This document shows, piece after piece, positions 41,216-51,200 of a stretch of DNA of 64,000 bases. The notes under the pieces are model-generated. The model was not told where the DNA came from. It did not search any database and saw nothing but the letters and a program-made list of their open reading frames with translations. Origin of the DNA: Ramlibacter agri (GTDB lineage: Bacteria > Pseudomonadota > Gammaproteobacteria > Burkholderiales > Burkholderiaceae_C); NCBI RefSeq assembly GCF_012927085.1, contig NZ_JABBFX010000001.1, positions 2,418,001 to 2,482,000 of the forward strand, given 5' to 3'. Position numbers and translations under genes: made by a program. Every line of letters starts with the position of its first letter. Within the stretch, counting starts at the first letter, position 1.

Positions 41216-41473
41216 TCAGCGCCCTGCGCGTGCTGCCGCCTGCGCGGCGATTTCCGCGGGAAGCCGCTTCAGCAGGAATCGAATGGCCAAGGGCACGACG
41301 ATCATGTCGTCGATCAGCCCGATGACGGGAATGCCGGGCCAAAGGACGTAGAGGACGAGGAGCGCGACCCCCACTTTCAGCCACGCCGGTGCTTCCGGGT
41401 GGCGCAACGCGAACCAGAGCGTGCGCGCGTCGCCGCGCATCAGGTTGAACAACAAAGCCACGCGCTTGAACAT
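41216..41473 (-). CDS. DUF1232 (YkvA-like) membrane protein
   Basis: An 85-residue protein with the DUF1232 motif: LWFALRHPEAPAWLKVGVAL, VLYVLWPGIPVIGLIDDMIV and LAIRFLLKRLP. One or two membrane segments. Length is normal for the family; function unknown. Confidence 0.88.
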   Translation of the reverse strand: MFKRVALLFNLMRGDARTLWFALRHPEAPAWLKVGVALLVLYVLWPGIPVIGLIDDMIVVPLAIRFLLKRLPAEIAAQAAARAGR

Positions 41474-41633
41474 CGCAGTATTCCGGGGAACCGGTCCGCC
41501 ACCGGACCGTGAGGCGCCATACTTGCCTGCGGACCGCCGCAATTCAAGCGTGCCGCGGCCTGGGCCTCGCGGGCAAGCGCCCGCCTGTCATTTATTCCAC
41601 ATGCTGCAGCTGACGTCTGGCGGAGCGACCCGC

Positions 41634-42767
41634 TCAGAATGCGAACGGCACGTTGACGGACAGCGTCACATCCGGCGAGGCGCCCCCGATGCCGATGCCT
41701 ATCGCCGGCTCCACGAAGACGCCGCGACCGACCTGCATGGTGGCCCCGAGCTGCAGCTGATAGCTTTCCCGGCTCGGCGTGAGGGTGCTCGTGCCGAAGC
41801 TGCGTGGATAGGTCTTGTACGAGCCGATGAAAGTGCCGCTCAGCGCCACGGAGTCGTTCAGCGCGTACACGTAGCCGAAGTTGAAGCCCACGTTGTTCTC
41901 GCCCAGCGTGCGCCGCGGATCGACGCCGTCCACCTGGAATCCGCGCATGTAGTTGGCGCCGCCGAACAGGACCACGGGGTCGAAGCTTTTGCTCAGGACG
42001 ATGCCCGCGCCGACGCCCCGGTCGCCCGGCCCCGTGGGCACGACGACGTCGCCGCTCACCACGACGTTCGGACGGCCAACCCCTTCGCGCGCCAGCACCC
42101 CGAGCACGCTCGACGAGAGGTCCCCTGCATAGGTGTCGCTCGTCGACGTGGAGTTGCCCAACGCGGGCACGACGTCGGTGGAGATCCGGCGGTAGGTCGC
42201 CGGCAGGCGCGCGGAGACCTGCAGGTCGTCACGCAGCCCGTAGCGCGCGGTGAAACTCGCGGTCGTGGTGTTCTGCACGACGCGCAGCAGTCCGAAGTTC
42301 TGGCGCTCCGAGCGTGAATACGACAGCCCCGCCTCGACGCTGGTCCGCCCCGCCGGCATGAGGACGCCCTGGTCGCGCAGCGCGGTCTCTTCCGCCGTGC
42401 GCGCGTTCGGCTTTTCGCCGACGGCCTGGGGCGCGGAAGCGGCGGCGCGCGCCGCCTGGGGCGGGGTGGCTGCGGCCACGAACCGGTCGCCTCGAAGCCA
42501 GTCCGCCAGGGCCGCGCGGAGGAAGCGCCACTGACCCTGCACGGAGCGCGCCGGCACCGAACTGGATTTCGCAAGGTCGGCGAGCGCCTGCGGCTCCACG
42601 CGCAGGAAGCGCGCCGCTTCATCGAGCGTGAGCACCTCGGGCTGGGAAGAGCTCGCCGCTGGCGCAGGCAATTCTCCCGCGGCCATGGCGCCGGAGGGAA
42701 GGCAGCCGACGAGGAGCGTGATGGAACACGCGATCGTGGCGGAACGCAGCGTTTCAGCGAATGCCAT
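41634..42767 (-). CDS. Outer-membrane barrel protein with N-terminal excisionase-like domain
   Basis: A 377-residue exported protein. The signal peptide can end either at a lipobox LVGC (Cys22) or after AMAA. Residues about 45-92 (LTLDEAARFLRVEPQALADL...WRFLRAALADWLRG) match the excisionase/MerR-like HTH fold, odd for a secreted protein. Residues about 130-377 are alternating beta strands ending VTLSVNVPFAF with a terminal Phe, the mark of an outer-membrane barrel. It overlaps the C39 peptidase gene by 14 bp. It may export the small peptide of this cluster. Confidence 0.75.
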   Translation of the reverse strand: MAFAETLRSATIACSITLLVGCLPSGAMAAGELPAPAASSSQPEVLTLDEAARFLRVEPQALADLAKSSSVPARSVQGQWRFLRAALADWLRGDRFVAAATPPQAARAAASAPQAVGEKPNARTAEETALRDQGVLMPAGRTSVEAGLSYSRSERQNFGLLRVVQNTTTASFTARYGLRDDLQVSARLPATYRRISTDVVPALGNSTSTSDTYAGDLSSSVLGVLAREGVGRPNVVVSGDVVVPTGPGDRGVGAGIVLSKSFDPVVLFGGANYMRGFQVDGVDPRRTLGENNVGFNFGYVYALNDSVALSGTFIGSYKTYPRSFGTSTLTPSRESYQLQLGATMQVGRGVFVEPAIGIGIGGASPDVTLSVNVPFAF

Positions 42768-43452
42768 GGTCTCCTCGCGAGGGTGATGCGGTTTCGAACA
42801 GGCGCCGCGCCGTGACCGCCTCCAGGTTGACGGGGCGGTCAGGCACGTCCAGAGCGGACGTCTCCGGCCAGGCTCTGCCAATGCTCGGCTCCACGGCGAA
42901 GACGATGCCGCGGCCCTCCGCATCCGCCCACATGTCGACGAAGCGATAGAGCGGCATGCGGACGTTGCCCAGCGACGGATCGGCCAGCCAGGCGCGGTCG
43001 CCGCGCACGCCCTTGAGGACCGTGAAGTGCGGGTAGCCACGGGACTGCACGAACACGATCACCGGCCGGCGCAGCTTTTCCAGCTGCGACACCGGAATGC
43101 GGAAGCCTTGCGCCGCGTGGCGGTGGACGGCAGCGAGATGCTGGAGGTCGAGAAGCGAGAGTCCCTTGCGCTGCACCGTCGTCTGGTCTTCGGCGGAGAT
43201 CATCTCCAGCAGCTCGGTGAGGAGGGCCTGCTCGTCGACGGGATCGGACAGTCCGTAGGTCAGCAGCGTCGCCAGGGCGGCGGCGCCACAGGAATAGTCG
43301 TATCGCTGCCGCACCACACCCGCGTCGCGCAGCTCGCGGACGGACGCGACCCGGGAAGAGGGCCGGGCCGGTGCGTTGCCGGCGTCCTGGGCGGCGCACC
43401 GGAGCGGCAGCAGGGCGCTTGCGGCGAGGAGGAGGGCAAGCGCTCTGGTCAT
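42754..43452 (-). CDS. Exported C39-family (papain-like) peptidase
   Basis: A 232-residue protein with a signal peptide (about 1-21) and the C39 catalytic set: Gln49 and Cys55 in RQRYDYSCGAAALATLL, His142 in YPHFTVLKGV and Asp158 in WLADPSLGN. C39 enzymes cut leader peptides of bacteriocins after a double-glycine-like motif; exported single-domain forms include the amyloid-system protein FapD. Neighbours are a secreted peptide with a leader-like motif and an outer-membrane barrel, so this peptide is the probable substrate. Confidence 0.85.
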   Translation of the reverse strand: MTRALALLLAASALLPLRCAAQDAGNAPARPSSRVASVRELRDAGVVRQRYDYSCGAAALATLLTYGLSDPVDEQALLTELLEMISAEDQTTVQRKGLSLLDLQHLAAVHRHAAQGFRIPVSQLEKLRRPVIVFVQSRGYPHFTVLKGVRGDRAWLADPSLGNVRMPLYRFVDMWADAEGRGIVFAVEPSIGRAWPETSALDVPDRPVNLEAVTARRLFETASPSRGDHGIR

Positions 43453-43515
43453 CGGGCCGGAGAGAGCGCGCCGGAAATCGGCACGCTCTCTCCTCCACGG
43501 CGTGGACCGCAACGC

Positions 43516-43818
43516 TCAGTAACCGCGAGCGGTGAGGAACGCCAGGACGCGGGCGACCGCGTTGGGATACGTCGCGACGAGGTGGTCGATCTGCGCGAGC
43601 AGGTAGGCCTCGAGCACCGGGTTTTGCACCTTCGCGATGACCGCAGCCTTGATCTCGTCGATCGTCAGCTGGCCGTAGACGGCGTTCATCTCGGACGATG
43701 ACAGGGCCTGCGCCTCGACCCCCTGCAACGCGGAGAACGACTGCTCGTCACCCGCATATGCGGCGGTGCAGGCCAGCACCGTGATTGCAATGGCCCCTGC
43801 GAACTGGATGGACTTCAT
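43516..43818 (-). CDS. Small secreted protein with leader-peptide-like motif
   Basis: A 100-residue protein with GGAGC at good distance before the ATG at 43818. Residues 1-22 are a signal peptide (TAAYA). The mature start FSALQGVEAQALSSSEMNAVYG resembles the leader of C39-processed peptides (LSxxEMxxVxG), with Gly49 as a possible cut site. The remaining 51 residues are two amphipathic helices (TIDEIKAAVIAKVQNPVL; EAYLLAQIDHLVATYPNAV). It could be a secreted structural or bacteriocin-like peptide. First gene of the minus-strand trio. Confidence 0.7.
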   Translation of the reverse strand: MKSIQFAGAIAITVLACTAAYAGDEQSFSALQGVEAQALSSSEMNAVYGQLTIDEIKAAVIAKVQNPVLEAYLLAQIDHLVATYPNAVARVLAFLTARGY

Positions 43819-44177
43819 GGGAAGCTCCTTCGAGAAGTTGGATTGAACTCGTACCAAGTGCCAGAACATCCGGGTCTGTCCACACGGACCGCTCTCAACT
43901 CATGTGGCCGGGCCCGCAGCCAGTATTCGCCGACGGCGCGCCGGGCACCTGAGGGAATACGCGTCCGGAAATGCGGGCCGGTGCCCGATTTCTTAAGGAG
44001 ACTTTAAGGAACGGGTTCAGCAACCCTGGCGAGGGGGGGATCGGTAGGGTCACCCCACCCTTGAAAGTAGGAAGCGAGTCCATTGCCGCCAACGGACGGC
44101 TCTTTACCATGACTCGCACAGGCACCAGGCATTGCAAGTCGTTCGGGACCCATCGTCAATTTTTTTGCGAGGCGTCC
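43819..44177. promoter_or_regulatory. Divergent regulatory region between the C39 cluster and the copper-oxidase operon
   Basis: About 360 bp holding the promoters for two opposite gene clusters. A short repeated AAGGAGACTTTAAGGAA is visible at 43995-44011, and a run of seven T lies at 44160-44166 just before the sco start. No clear sigma-70 pair or coding frame was recognised, so promoter positions are not assigned. Confidence 0.45.
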
Positions 44178-44828
44178 ATGCGCATCCATCATCCGTTGAA
44201 TGCCGCTCACGTCATCCGGCGGGTGGTGGCTTTTTGCGCCGCAATCCTGAGCATGGGGGCCCTCGCCCACGGTTCGATGCCCGAACCGGCCATGGACGAC
44301 GCCCATGCGCACGCCCATCACCACGTGACCCCCGAGACCCTCCGTTCGGTGCGCGATTACCGGCTGCCCGCGGTGTCGCTCGTTCGCGAGGACGGCAAGC
44401 CCGTCGTCCTGGCGGACGAAATGAACGACGGCAGGCCGGTGGTGCTGACCTTCATCTACACCACCTGCACCACCGTCTGCCCGCTCACCAGCCAGACGCT
44501 TGCGGAGCTGCAGCGCAAGCTCGGGACGTCCCGGGACTCGGTGCACATCGTCTCGATTTCGATCGACCCCGAGCAGGACACGCCGGCGAAGCTGCGCGAA
44601 TACGCGCAGCGCTTCGGGGCGGGGCCGGAGTGGCGGCACTACACGGGCACCCTGGCGGCCAGCCAGACGGTGCAACGCGCGTTCGACGTCTATCGAGGCA
44701 ACAAGATGGACCACGCCCCCGTGATGCTGGTTCGCGCAGCGCCCGGCGCCAGCTGGGTCCGCATCGACGGATTCGCCACCGCCGACCAGTTGCTGGCCGA
44801 GCTTCCGACGCGGCACGCGTCGCGATAA
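44178..44828 (+). CDS. SCO1/SenC-family copper protein
   Basis: A 216-residue exported protein with a thioredoxin-like SCO domain. Copper ligands are visible: CTTVC (Cys97, Cys101) in TFIYTTCTTVCPLTSQTL, and His179 in NKMDHAPVML. The N-terminal mature region is His-rich (DAHAHAHHH, about 41-49), an extra metal-binding stretch. SCO proteins deliver copper or reduce thiols for cuproenzymes. Here it leads an operon with three multicopper-oxidase-like genes rather than cytochrome oxidase genes, so it probably loads them. Confidence 0.9.
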   Translation: MRIHHPLNAAHVIRRVVAFCAAILSMGALAHGSMPEPAMDDAHAHAHHHVTPETLRSVRDYRLPAVSLVREDGKPVVLADEMNDGRPVVLTFIYTTCTTVCPLTSQTLAELQRKLGTSRDSVHIVSISIDPEQDTPAKLREYAQRFGAGPEWRHYTGTLAASQTVQRAFDVYRGNKMDHAPVMLVRAAPGASWVRIDGFATADQLLAELPTRHASR

Positions 44829-44855
44829 GAGACCCACGACGAAGAAGGAGCCTTC

Positions 44856-46589
44856 ATGTTCAGCGATCAGTCACGCCTGCTCCGACTGCTGCCTGTCCTG
44901 GCACTGGCGATCCTTGGGCTCAACGCGCAGGCCCAAAGCTTCCGCGTGCAGTGCCCTGCCGGCACCACGCTGCACCCCGCCAACACCGGCGGCGACCCGA
45001 ACTACGACACGATCACCCGGCCGCTCGACACCAACCCGGCGACCAACCCCACCGGGACCAGGAACATCTCGGGCAAGCTGAACCCCTTGCCCTCGATGGC
45101 GAACCCGCACATCAAGTGCCAGCAGATCTCCGGTGGCGACGGCTTCGCGACGATGGGGGACGGGACGCAGACCTACCTGTTCGCGTTCGGGCCGCTTTCC
45201 GGCCTGAGCAACATCGTCAAGGGCCTCCCGGGCACGACGACGGCCCAGGACTTCCTGCAAAGCAACGTAGGTGTGCCGAACACAGCCGGATATGGCGCCG
45301 ACGGCGTGCTGGAGGCCGTCAAGGTCGGCGCGCCTGACAGCTACGCCTACGCGTTCAACGGCGCGATCGGCCTGGTTCCGGACAGCCAGGCGGTCGACAA
45401 CCAGGATCCGACCACCGGCAACAACACGGCCGCGCCCGGCACGGAGCTCACCGGGCACGTCGACCCCCGGCTGGTCATGGACGTCGGCGTCCTGAATGGC
45501 AGCGCGCCGGCACCGACGATGTCGATCGAGGAGGGGGACGAACTCTTCCTGACCCTGACCAACGTCGGGATGATCATGCGGCCCGACCTGTTCGAACAGC
45601 ACACCGTGCACTTCCACGGCTATCCCAATGCCTCGTCGTTCTACGACGGCGTGCCTGACGCATCGGTGGCGATCAACATCGGCGGCAGCTTCACCTACTA
45701 CTACCTGGCGCCGGAGGCCGGCACCTACATCTGGCACTGCCACATCTCCCCGCCCGAGCACCTGCAGATGGGGATGGTCGGCCAGATCTACGTGCGGCCC
45801 AGGCAGAACACGGTCGCCACCAACGCCTCGCTCTATGCGGCGCTGACGGCCAGCAATGCGCCCACCGCGGTCGCGACGAAGTGTGCCGGCACCGACCTGC
45901 TGTGCTCGACGCAGAGCCCCGGCTCCGACAACGGCGCCACGCGCGCCGCGGGGCGCATGTACGCCTACAACGACGGCGATGGCAGCACGGCCTACGACGT
46001 CGAGTACCCGATCCAGCTGCACGGATTCGACCCGAACTTCCATTTCGTGGGCATGACCTTCAATCCGGAATCGTTCGTCGACAACAAGGACAAGTACTTC
46101 CTGCTCAATGGACGCAGCTACCCGGACACGGTCAACCCGGACCCGATGAAGACGCAGTCGTCCGACGGCGTCGAGCGCTTCTCGCAGCCGCTGCCGACGA
46201 TCATCAACATCCCCTGCCTGAACCAGGGCAGCGGCAACGTCTGCGGTGATGGCCGCGCGCTGCTTCGCTTCAGCGACCTGAACGTCACCGAGTACCACAC
46301 GCTCGCATCGCTAGGCGTGCGGATGCACGTCGTCGGCTACAACGCGCGCCTCCTGCGCGACGCCGACGGCAACAACACCGACTATTACTCCAACTCGATC
46401 CACCTCGGTGGCGGGGAGTCGGTGGACGTGATCCTCGAGGCCAGCGGCGCCGTCGCCGGCCAGAAGTTCTACCTGTACGCGGCGGAGCTCGATCACCTGT
46501 CGAACGACGCCGAGAACTTCGGCGGAATGATGACCGAGGTGAACATCTGCCCGACGACCGTCAATGCCGCCACGAAGCAGTGCAACTGA
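44856..46589 (+). CDS. Multicopper-oxidase-like protein 1
   Basis: A 577-residue exported protein (signal peptide ends AQAQ). Cupredoxin domains: HTVHFHGYPNAS (about 248-259) gives an HxH copper pair, and YIWHCHISPPEHLQMGMVG (about 290-308) gives HCH plus further ligands. The C-terminal cupredoxin (YPIQLHGFDPNFHFVGM; MHVVGYNARLL; LYAAELDHLSNDAENFGGMM) lacks the usual second HCH block. Copper sites may therefore be incomplete in this chain alone. It follows sco by 27 bp and precedes MCO 2 by 11 bp. Confidence 0.82.
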   Translation: MFSDQSRLLRLLPVLALAILGLNAQAQSFRVQCPAGTTLHPANTGGDPNYDTITRPLDTNPATNPTGTRNISGKLNPLPSMANPHIKCQQISGGDGFATMGDGTQTYLFAFGPLSGLSNIVKGLPGTTTAQDFLQSNVGVPNTAGYGADGVLEAVKVGAPDSYAYAFNGAIGLVPDSQAVDNQDPTTGNNTAAPGTELTGHVDPRLVMDVGVLNGSAPAPTMSIEEGDELFLTLTNVGMIMRPDLFEQHTVHFHGYPNASSFYDGVPDASVAINIGGSFTYYYLAPEAGTYIWHCHISPPEHLQMGMVGQIYVRPRQNTVATNASLYAALTASNAPTAVATKCAGTDLLCSTQSPGSDNGATRAAGRMYAYNDGDGSTAYDVEYPIQLHGFDPNFHFVGMTFNPESFVDNKDKYFLLNGRSYPDTVNPDPMKTQSSDGVERFSQPLPTIINIPCLNQGSGNVCGDGRALLRFSDLNVTEYHTLASLGVRMHVVGYNARLLRDADGNNTDYYSNSIHLGGGESVDVILEASGAVAGQKFYLYAAELDHLSNDAENFGGMMTEVNICPTTVNAATKQCN

Positions 46590-46600
46590 GGAGAGCCGCG

Positions 46601-48232
46601 ATGCAAGACAACCACAAGCTCTTTGCCGTCGCACGCCGCCATCGTTTCATCGGCGGCCTGGCAAGCCTCCTGGTCGCAGGGGCGGCGCAGGCCGCCGCGC
46701 CGGGAATCACGGGTGGGTCGGTCAGCGGCTCGGCGAGCTTCGACCTCGTCGCCTCCGCCGGCTACACGACGCAACCCGACGGCGCGTCGATCTATACCTG
46801 GGGTTATGGCTGCAACACCCCGCCGGCCGGTTTCGCGCCTGCGGCGATCGCCGGCTTCTGCGGGCAGATGCAGCTCCCGGGCCCGACCCTCATCGTCCAC
46901 AAGGGCGACACGGTCGCGGTCACGCTGCACAACAACCTGCCCGCGGCCGCCGGCAACACGTCCATCGTGTTCTCCGGGTTCAAGGCCTGCGCGGCGACGC
47001 TGAATCCGGATGGCACGTGCACCGGAACGGCCAGCGGCACGCCGGGCCTGCTGACCCAGGAAGCGGCTCACGCAGGCGCAGTCACCTACACGTTCAAGGC
47101 GGACGCTGAAGGCACCCACTCGTACTACAGCGGCACGCAGGGCGACCTGCAGGTCGAGATGGGCATGTACGGCGCGCTGATCGTCCTGCCAAGCACCACC
47201 GGCCTGTCAGTGTCCTGCGCCGCCACCCAGGTGACGGCGGCGCAGCAGGCCGACCGGGGATCCGGCAGCCCGTCCGACTTCCGCCTCGCAGGCGCCGCAT
47301 ACGACCACGGCTCGGCCTGCTACGACCGCGAATACGTGTTCCAGACCTCCGAGATGGACCCGCGCATCCACGAGCAGGCGGCCGCGCAGGCGGCGATCGC
47401 GTGCAACAGCCCGGCCGGCTGCATGAACGTCGAGACCGAGCCTTACCACCCGGCCTACTTCCTTCTCAATGGCCGGTCCATGCCCGACACCCTGGACCCG
47501 AACTACACGCCCCAGTATCCGAACCAGCCGTACAACGCCAACCCGCACCTGCACCCCGGGGAGGTCATGCTGCTGCGGATCATCGGGCAGGGGCGCCTGC
47601 AGCATCCCTTCCACGAGCACGCGAACCATGTCCGCGTCCTCGCGCGCGACGGCCAGATGCTGTTGAACGCGAACGGCAAGCTTTCCGGCCCGCTGCTGTT
47701 CACGACCACGACGAGCCCCGGCCAGACGATCGACGCCTTGTTCCAGTACGTCGGCAAGAACCTGAACTGGGACATCTACGGCCATGGTGTCGGTGTCGCG
47801 GCGTCGGGCGGCGATGTCGACTTCAATCCGGCCACGGACTGCGACGCCAACGGCTTCTTCACGAAGACGCCGACGGCGAACAACTTCTACGAATGGTGCG
47901 GAGACCATCGCAAGGCGCTCGAGGTCAAGCCGTTCGGGAACGTGGGCAGCGGCGGCCCCGTCACCTTGCCGGACCCGAACGTCCTGACCAATGGCCCGTG
48001 GTACAGCGGTAGCCCTTACCTTGGGCCCGATGCGAACCTGCGCTCGGTCGGACCGACGCCGATTCCGCCGTTCGGGACCATCGCCAACTCCCCCAGTTCG
48101 GAAGCGGGCTTCGCGTTCATGTGGCACTCGCATAACGAGCGAGAGATCACGACGAACAACATCTTTCCCGGTGGGTTGATGACCATGCTGCTGGTGGACC
48201 CGTGGGTCTACCTCATCGACGAGTCGAAGTGA
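46601..48232 (+). CDS. Multicopper-oxidase-like protein 2
   Basis: A 543-residue exported protein, GAGGAGAG before the ATG, signal peptide to about residue 34 (AQAAAPG). The first domain has PGPTLIVHKGDTVAVTLHNN and THSYYSGTQGDLQVEMGMYG, where several usual His ligands are absent. The last domain has HPFHEHANHVRVLA (about 335-348) and FMWHSHNEREITTNNIF (about 505-521), the HxxHxH and HxH copper blocks. Together with MCO 1 a full ligand set is present. Likely acts in the periplasm or on the surface. Confidence 0.82.
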   Translation: MQDNHKLFAVARRHRFIGGLASLLVAGAAQAAAPGITGGSVSGSASFDLVASAGYTTQPDGASIYTWGYGCNTPPAGFAPAAIAGFCGQMQLPGPTLIVHKGDTVAVTLHNNLPAAAGNTSIVFSGFKACAATLNPDGTCTGTASGTPGLLTQEAAHAGAVTYTFKADAEGTHSYYSGTQGDLQVEMGMYGALIVLPSTTGLSVSCAATQVTAAQQADRGSGSPSDFRLAGAAYDHGSACYDREYVFQTSEMDPRIHEQAAAQAAIACNSPAGCMNVETEPYHPAYFLLNGRSMPDTLDPNYTPQYPNQPYNANPHLHPGEVMLLRIIGQGRLQHPFHEHANHVRVLARDGQMLLNANGKLSGPLLFTTTTSPGQTIDALFQYVGKNLNWDIYGHGVGVAASGGDVDFNPATDCDANGFFTKTPTANNFYEWCGDHRKALEVKPFGNVGSGGPVTLPDPNVLTNGPWYSGSPYLGPDANLRSVGPTPIPPFGTIANSPSSEAGFAFMWHSHNEREITTNNIFPGGLMTMLLVDPWVYLIDESK

Positions 48233-48248
48233 GGAAAGGGACAAAGAC

Positions 48249-51200
48249 ATGGCTACGATCAAGATGAGCCTGGTTCGCACCGTCCTCGCCGCGATGTTCC
48301 TCGCGCATGCGGCCGGCGCAGCCATCGCGCAGAGCACGGTCACACTGACCGCCGCGTCCGCGACGGCCGTCCTTCCCGACGGCCAGTCCGTGCCCATGTG
48401 GGGGTACGCATGCGGCGCGGTGACGGGGACGGGCGCCTCGTGCGGCGCGATCAACGGAACCGGGCCTGGCTGGACGCCACCCCTGATACGCGTCCCTGCC
48501 GGCCAGCTGACGATCACCCTCGTCAACAACCTGAAGGTGCCGACCTCGATCGTCATCGACGGCCAGCTGGGGGGTGGCCTCGGCAACGCGCCCTCCCGCA
48601 TGGTCAGTCCCGCGCACCCGGCGCAGGGCACGACGTGGCCGGGATCGCTGGGCGGCACGTTCGGTGCAGTGGATGCGGTCACTGTTTCCACGGCCGGTAC
48701 GGGCTACCACGTCGGTGACGTCGTCACCATCAGCGGCGGCGGCGGCAGCGGCGCCACGGCGGAAGTCGCCAGCGTCGGCGCGGGCGGCAACATCACCGCC
48801 GTGCAGGTCGACAGCCCCGGTGACGCGTACACATCCGCGCCGTCCGCGGCCGTCACCAGCGGCACGGGGACGGGTGCGGTTCTCGCCGTCTCCCTGGCGC
48901 AGCAACCGACCTTCCAGCCACCGGCGCAGGCCGACCGCGTCCGCTCGTTCGCGACCGAAGTGGCGCCGGCTGCCACCAATACCGCCCTCACGTGGCTCAA
49001 CCTGCGGCCGGGAACCTACCTGCTCCACTCGGGCACCCAGCCCTCGATCCAGCATGCCATGGGCCTGTACGGTGTGCTCGTCGTCACCGAAGCTACGCCG
49101 AACACCGCCTACGGCACGGGCTTCGACACCGACGTGCCGCTGCTTTTCAGCGAGATCGACCCCGACCAGAACGCCGCGGTAGCCACCGCGGTAGCCAGCC
49201 CCACGTTCAACGAACGCGCAAACTACGCTGGGCCGGGCAACTGCAAGGATCCCGATAGTGGAGCCGTGAGCGCAACGATCGCCTGCTACCCGCCGGCGGT
49301 CAACTACTCGCCGCGCTACTACCTGATCAACGGAACCTCATTCGACCGCGGCAACCTGGCGGCATCGACCTTGCCCGGCCCGGGCGCGGTGGCGACCACC
49401 GGCAACGTGCTGCTGCGCATCGTCAACGCCGGCCAGCGCATGCACGCGCCTGCCGTCGTCGGCGCCAACATGACGCCGCTCGCCGAGGATGGGAACAAGG
49501 TCTCGAAGGCCACGGGCGTGCAGGCATCGATCCCGATGCCTCCGGGCAAGACCTTCGACGCGATCATCGCGCCGACAAGATCCGGTGCGACGGCCTATGC
49601 ACCGGCAACCTACGCCGTCTACGACCGGCAGTTGAGCCTGTCGACCAACAACCAGCGCGATGGCGGCATGCAGGCCTACATCGCCGTCGCCGGCGGCGCC
49701 ACCAGCGGCACCGGCTCGGCTGCCTCCGCGGTGCTGGCCAAGGCGAACCCCGACGCCTACAAAGTCGTTCCCGGGGCGACCCTCACCGTGAGCGACGCGA
49801 GCAAGGGCCTGATGGCCAACGACATCGGCGTCTATGGCGTGCGCCTGGACGGCGCCGCACCAGCCACCGGCACGCTGACCCTCAATGCCAACGGCACCTT
49901 TACGTACGCGAGCGATGCCAGCCTCGCTGCGCCCGTCACGTTCAACTACTGCGCCAACAATGCACCGTCGGGCGACGCCAATCTCTGTTCGACGGTGACG
50001 GTCTCGGTCGCGGCCGCTGCCGCCGCGCCAGTTGCCGGGCCGATCACGTTCAACAGCGCGATCGCATCGCGCTTCACATCGGCGCCGCCGGGGTTGTTGT
50101 CGGGAGTCACCAACGCCTCGGGCCTGGTGCTCACCGCGAACCCGCCGGCCGGCGTGACCAACGGCACCGTCACGGTGAACCCCGATGGGTCCTTCGTCGC
50201 GACGCCGTCCTGCGCGGCGCCCTGCAGCCTGACCTTCAACTACAGCGTCAAGAACGCGCAGGGCACCTCGTCGAACACTGCCCTCGCCACCGTGAACTTC
50301 GTCAAGGGCAGCGGCCTCTCCGTGGCCGTGAAGGACGGCCCGACCGGTGGGGCCATCTCCGACTACCGCTGGATCATCGAGGAGGACCGCACTTTCTGGA
50401 TCGACCCCAAGTGCCAGGTCAATTCGACGGACCCCGCGATCCGGCCTTCGAGCTGTCCGCCCCTGCCGGTCGAGAGCCTCGGCTACAACTTCCACAGCTC
50501 CAGCATGCCGGTGGTCGCCTCCGGTTGCGTCGGCACGGTGTCGTGCGAAGTGGGCCAGACGCTGCAAGGCGCCCCTGCGGCATGCGACGTGGGCAACGGC
50601 GTCTGCCGTACCGACGCGTCGCAGAAGACCCCGGTCAGCCCGGGCGACGTCCTGCTCGACCCCAAGAAGCGGTACTTCCTCTCGATCCTGCCGGGCGACG
50701 CGATCAATCCGACGATCTCCGGCTTCGGCGGCACGGTCAAGGACTGCGGCGCCTTCAGCACCGACCCGAACAGCGCGACTGGTCCGAACTGGGTGCTCTA
50801 CGACCCGGCCAGCGGCACCGCCGGCAATTGCGGCCACGAGCAGGGCGGCGTCCAGTTGCCCCCGGGCACGACGGCGGCCACCGTCAACCTGCAGCAGATC
50901 CCGCTGCCGACCGCGAAGATTTCCGTCTTCGTCTTCCAGGACGACAACCCGCTGAACGGCGAGAACGATGCCGGTGGCGGCGTCGACGTCATCGCGCCGA
51001 CCGAGGCCGGCCTCGGTGGCTTCGAGATCAAGCTGTTCGACCAGGCCGGCCAGCTGGGTGACGCCACCGGGCAGATCACCTACGACGAATTCAACATGCC
51101 CGTGAGCAATTCGCTCGCCGGCTACATCGATCCGCTGACCGGCCTCGACGCCTGCCCCATCACCGCCCGCACCGACACGCTCGTCGGCATGATCCCGACC

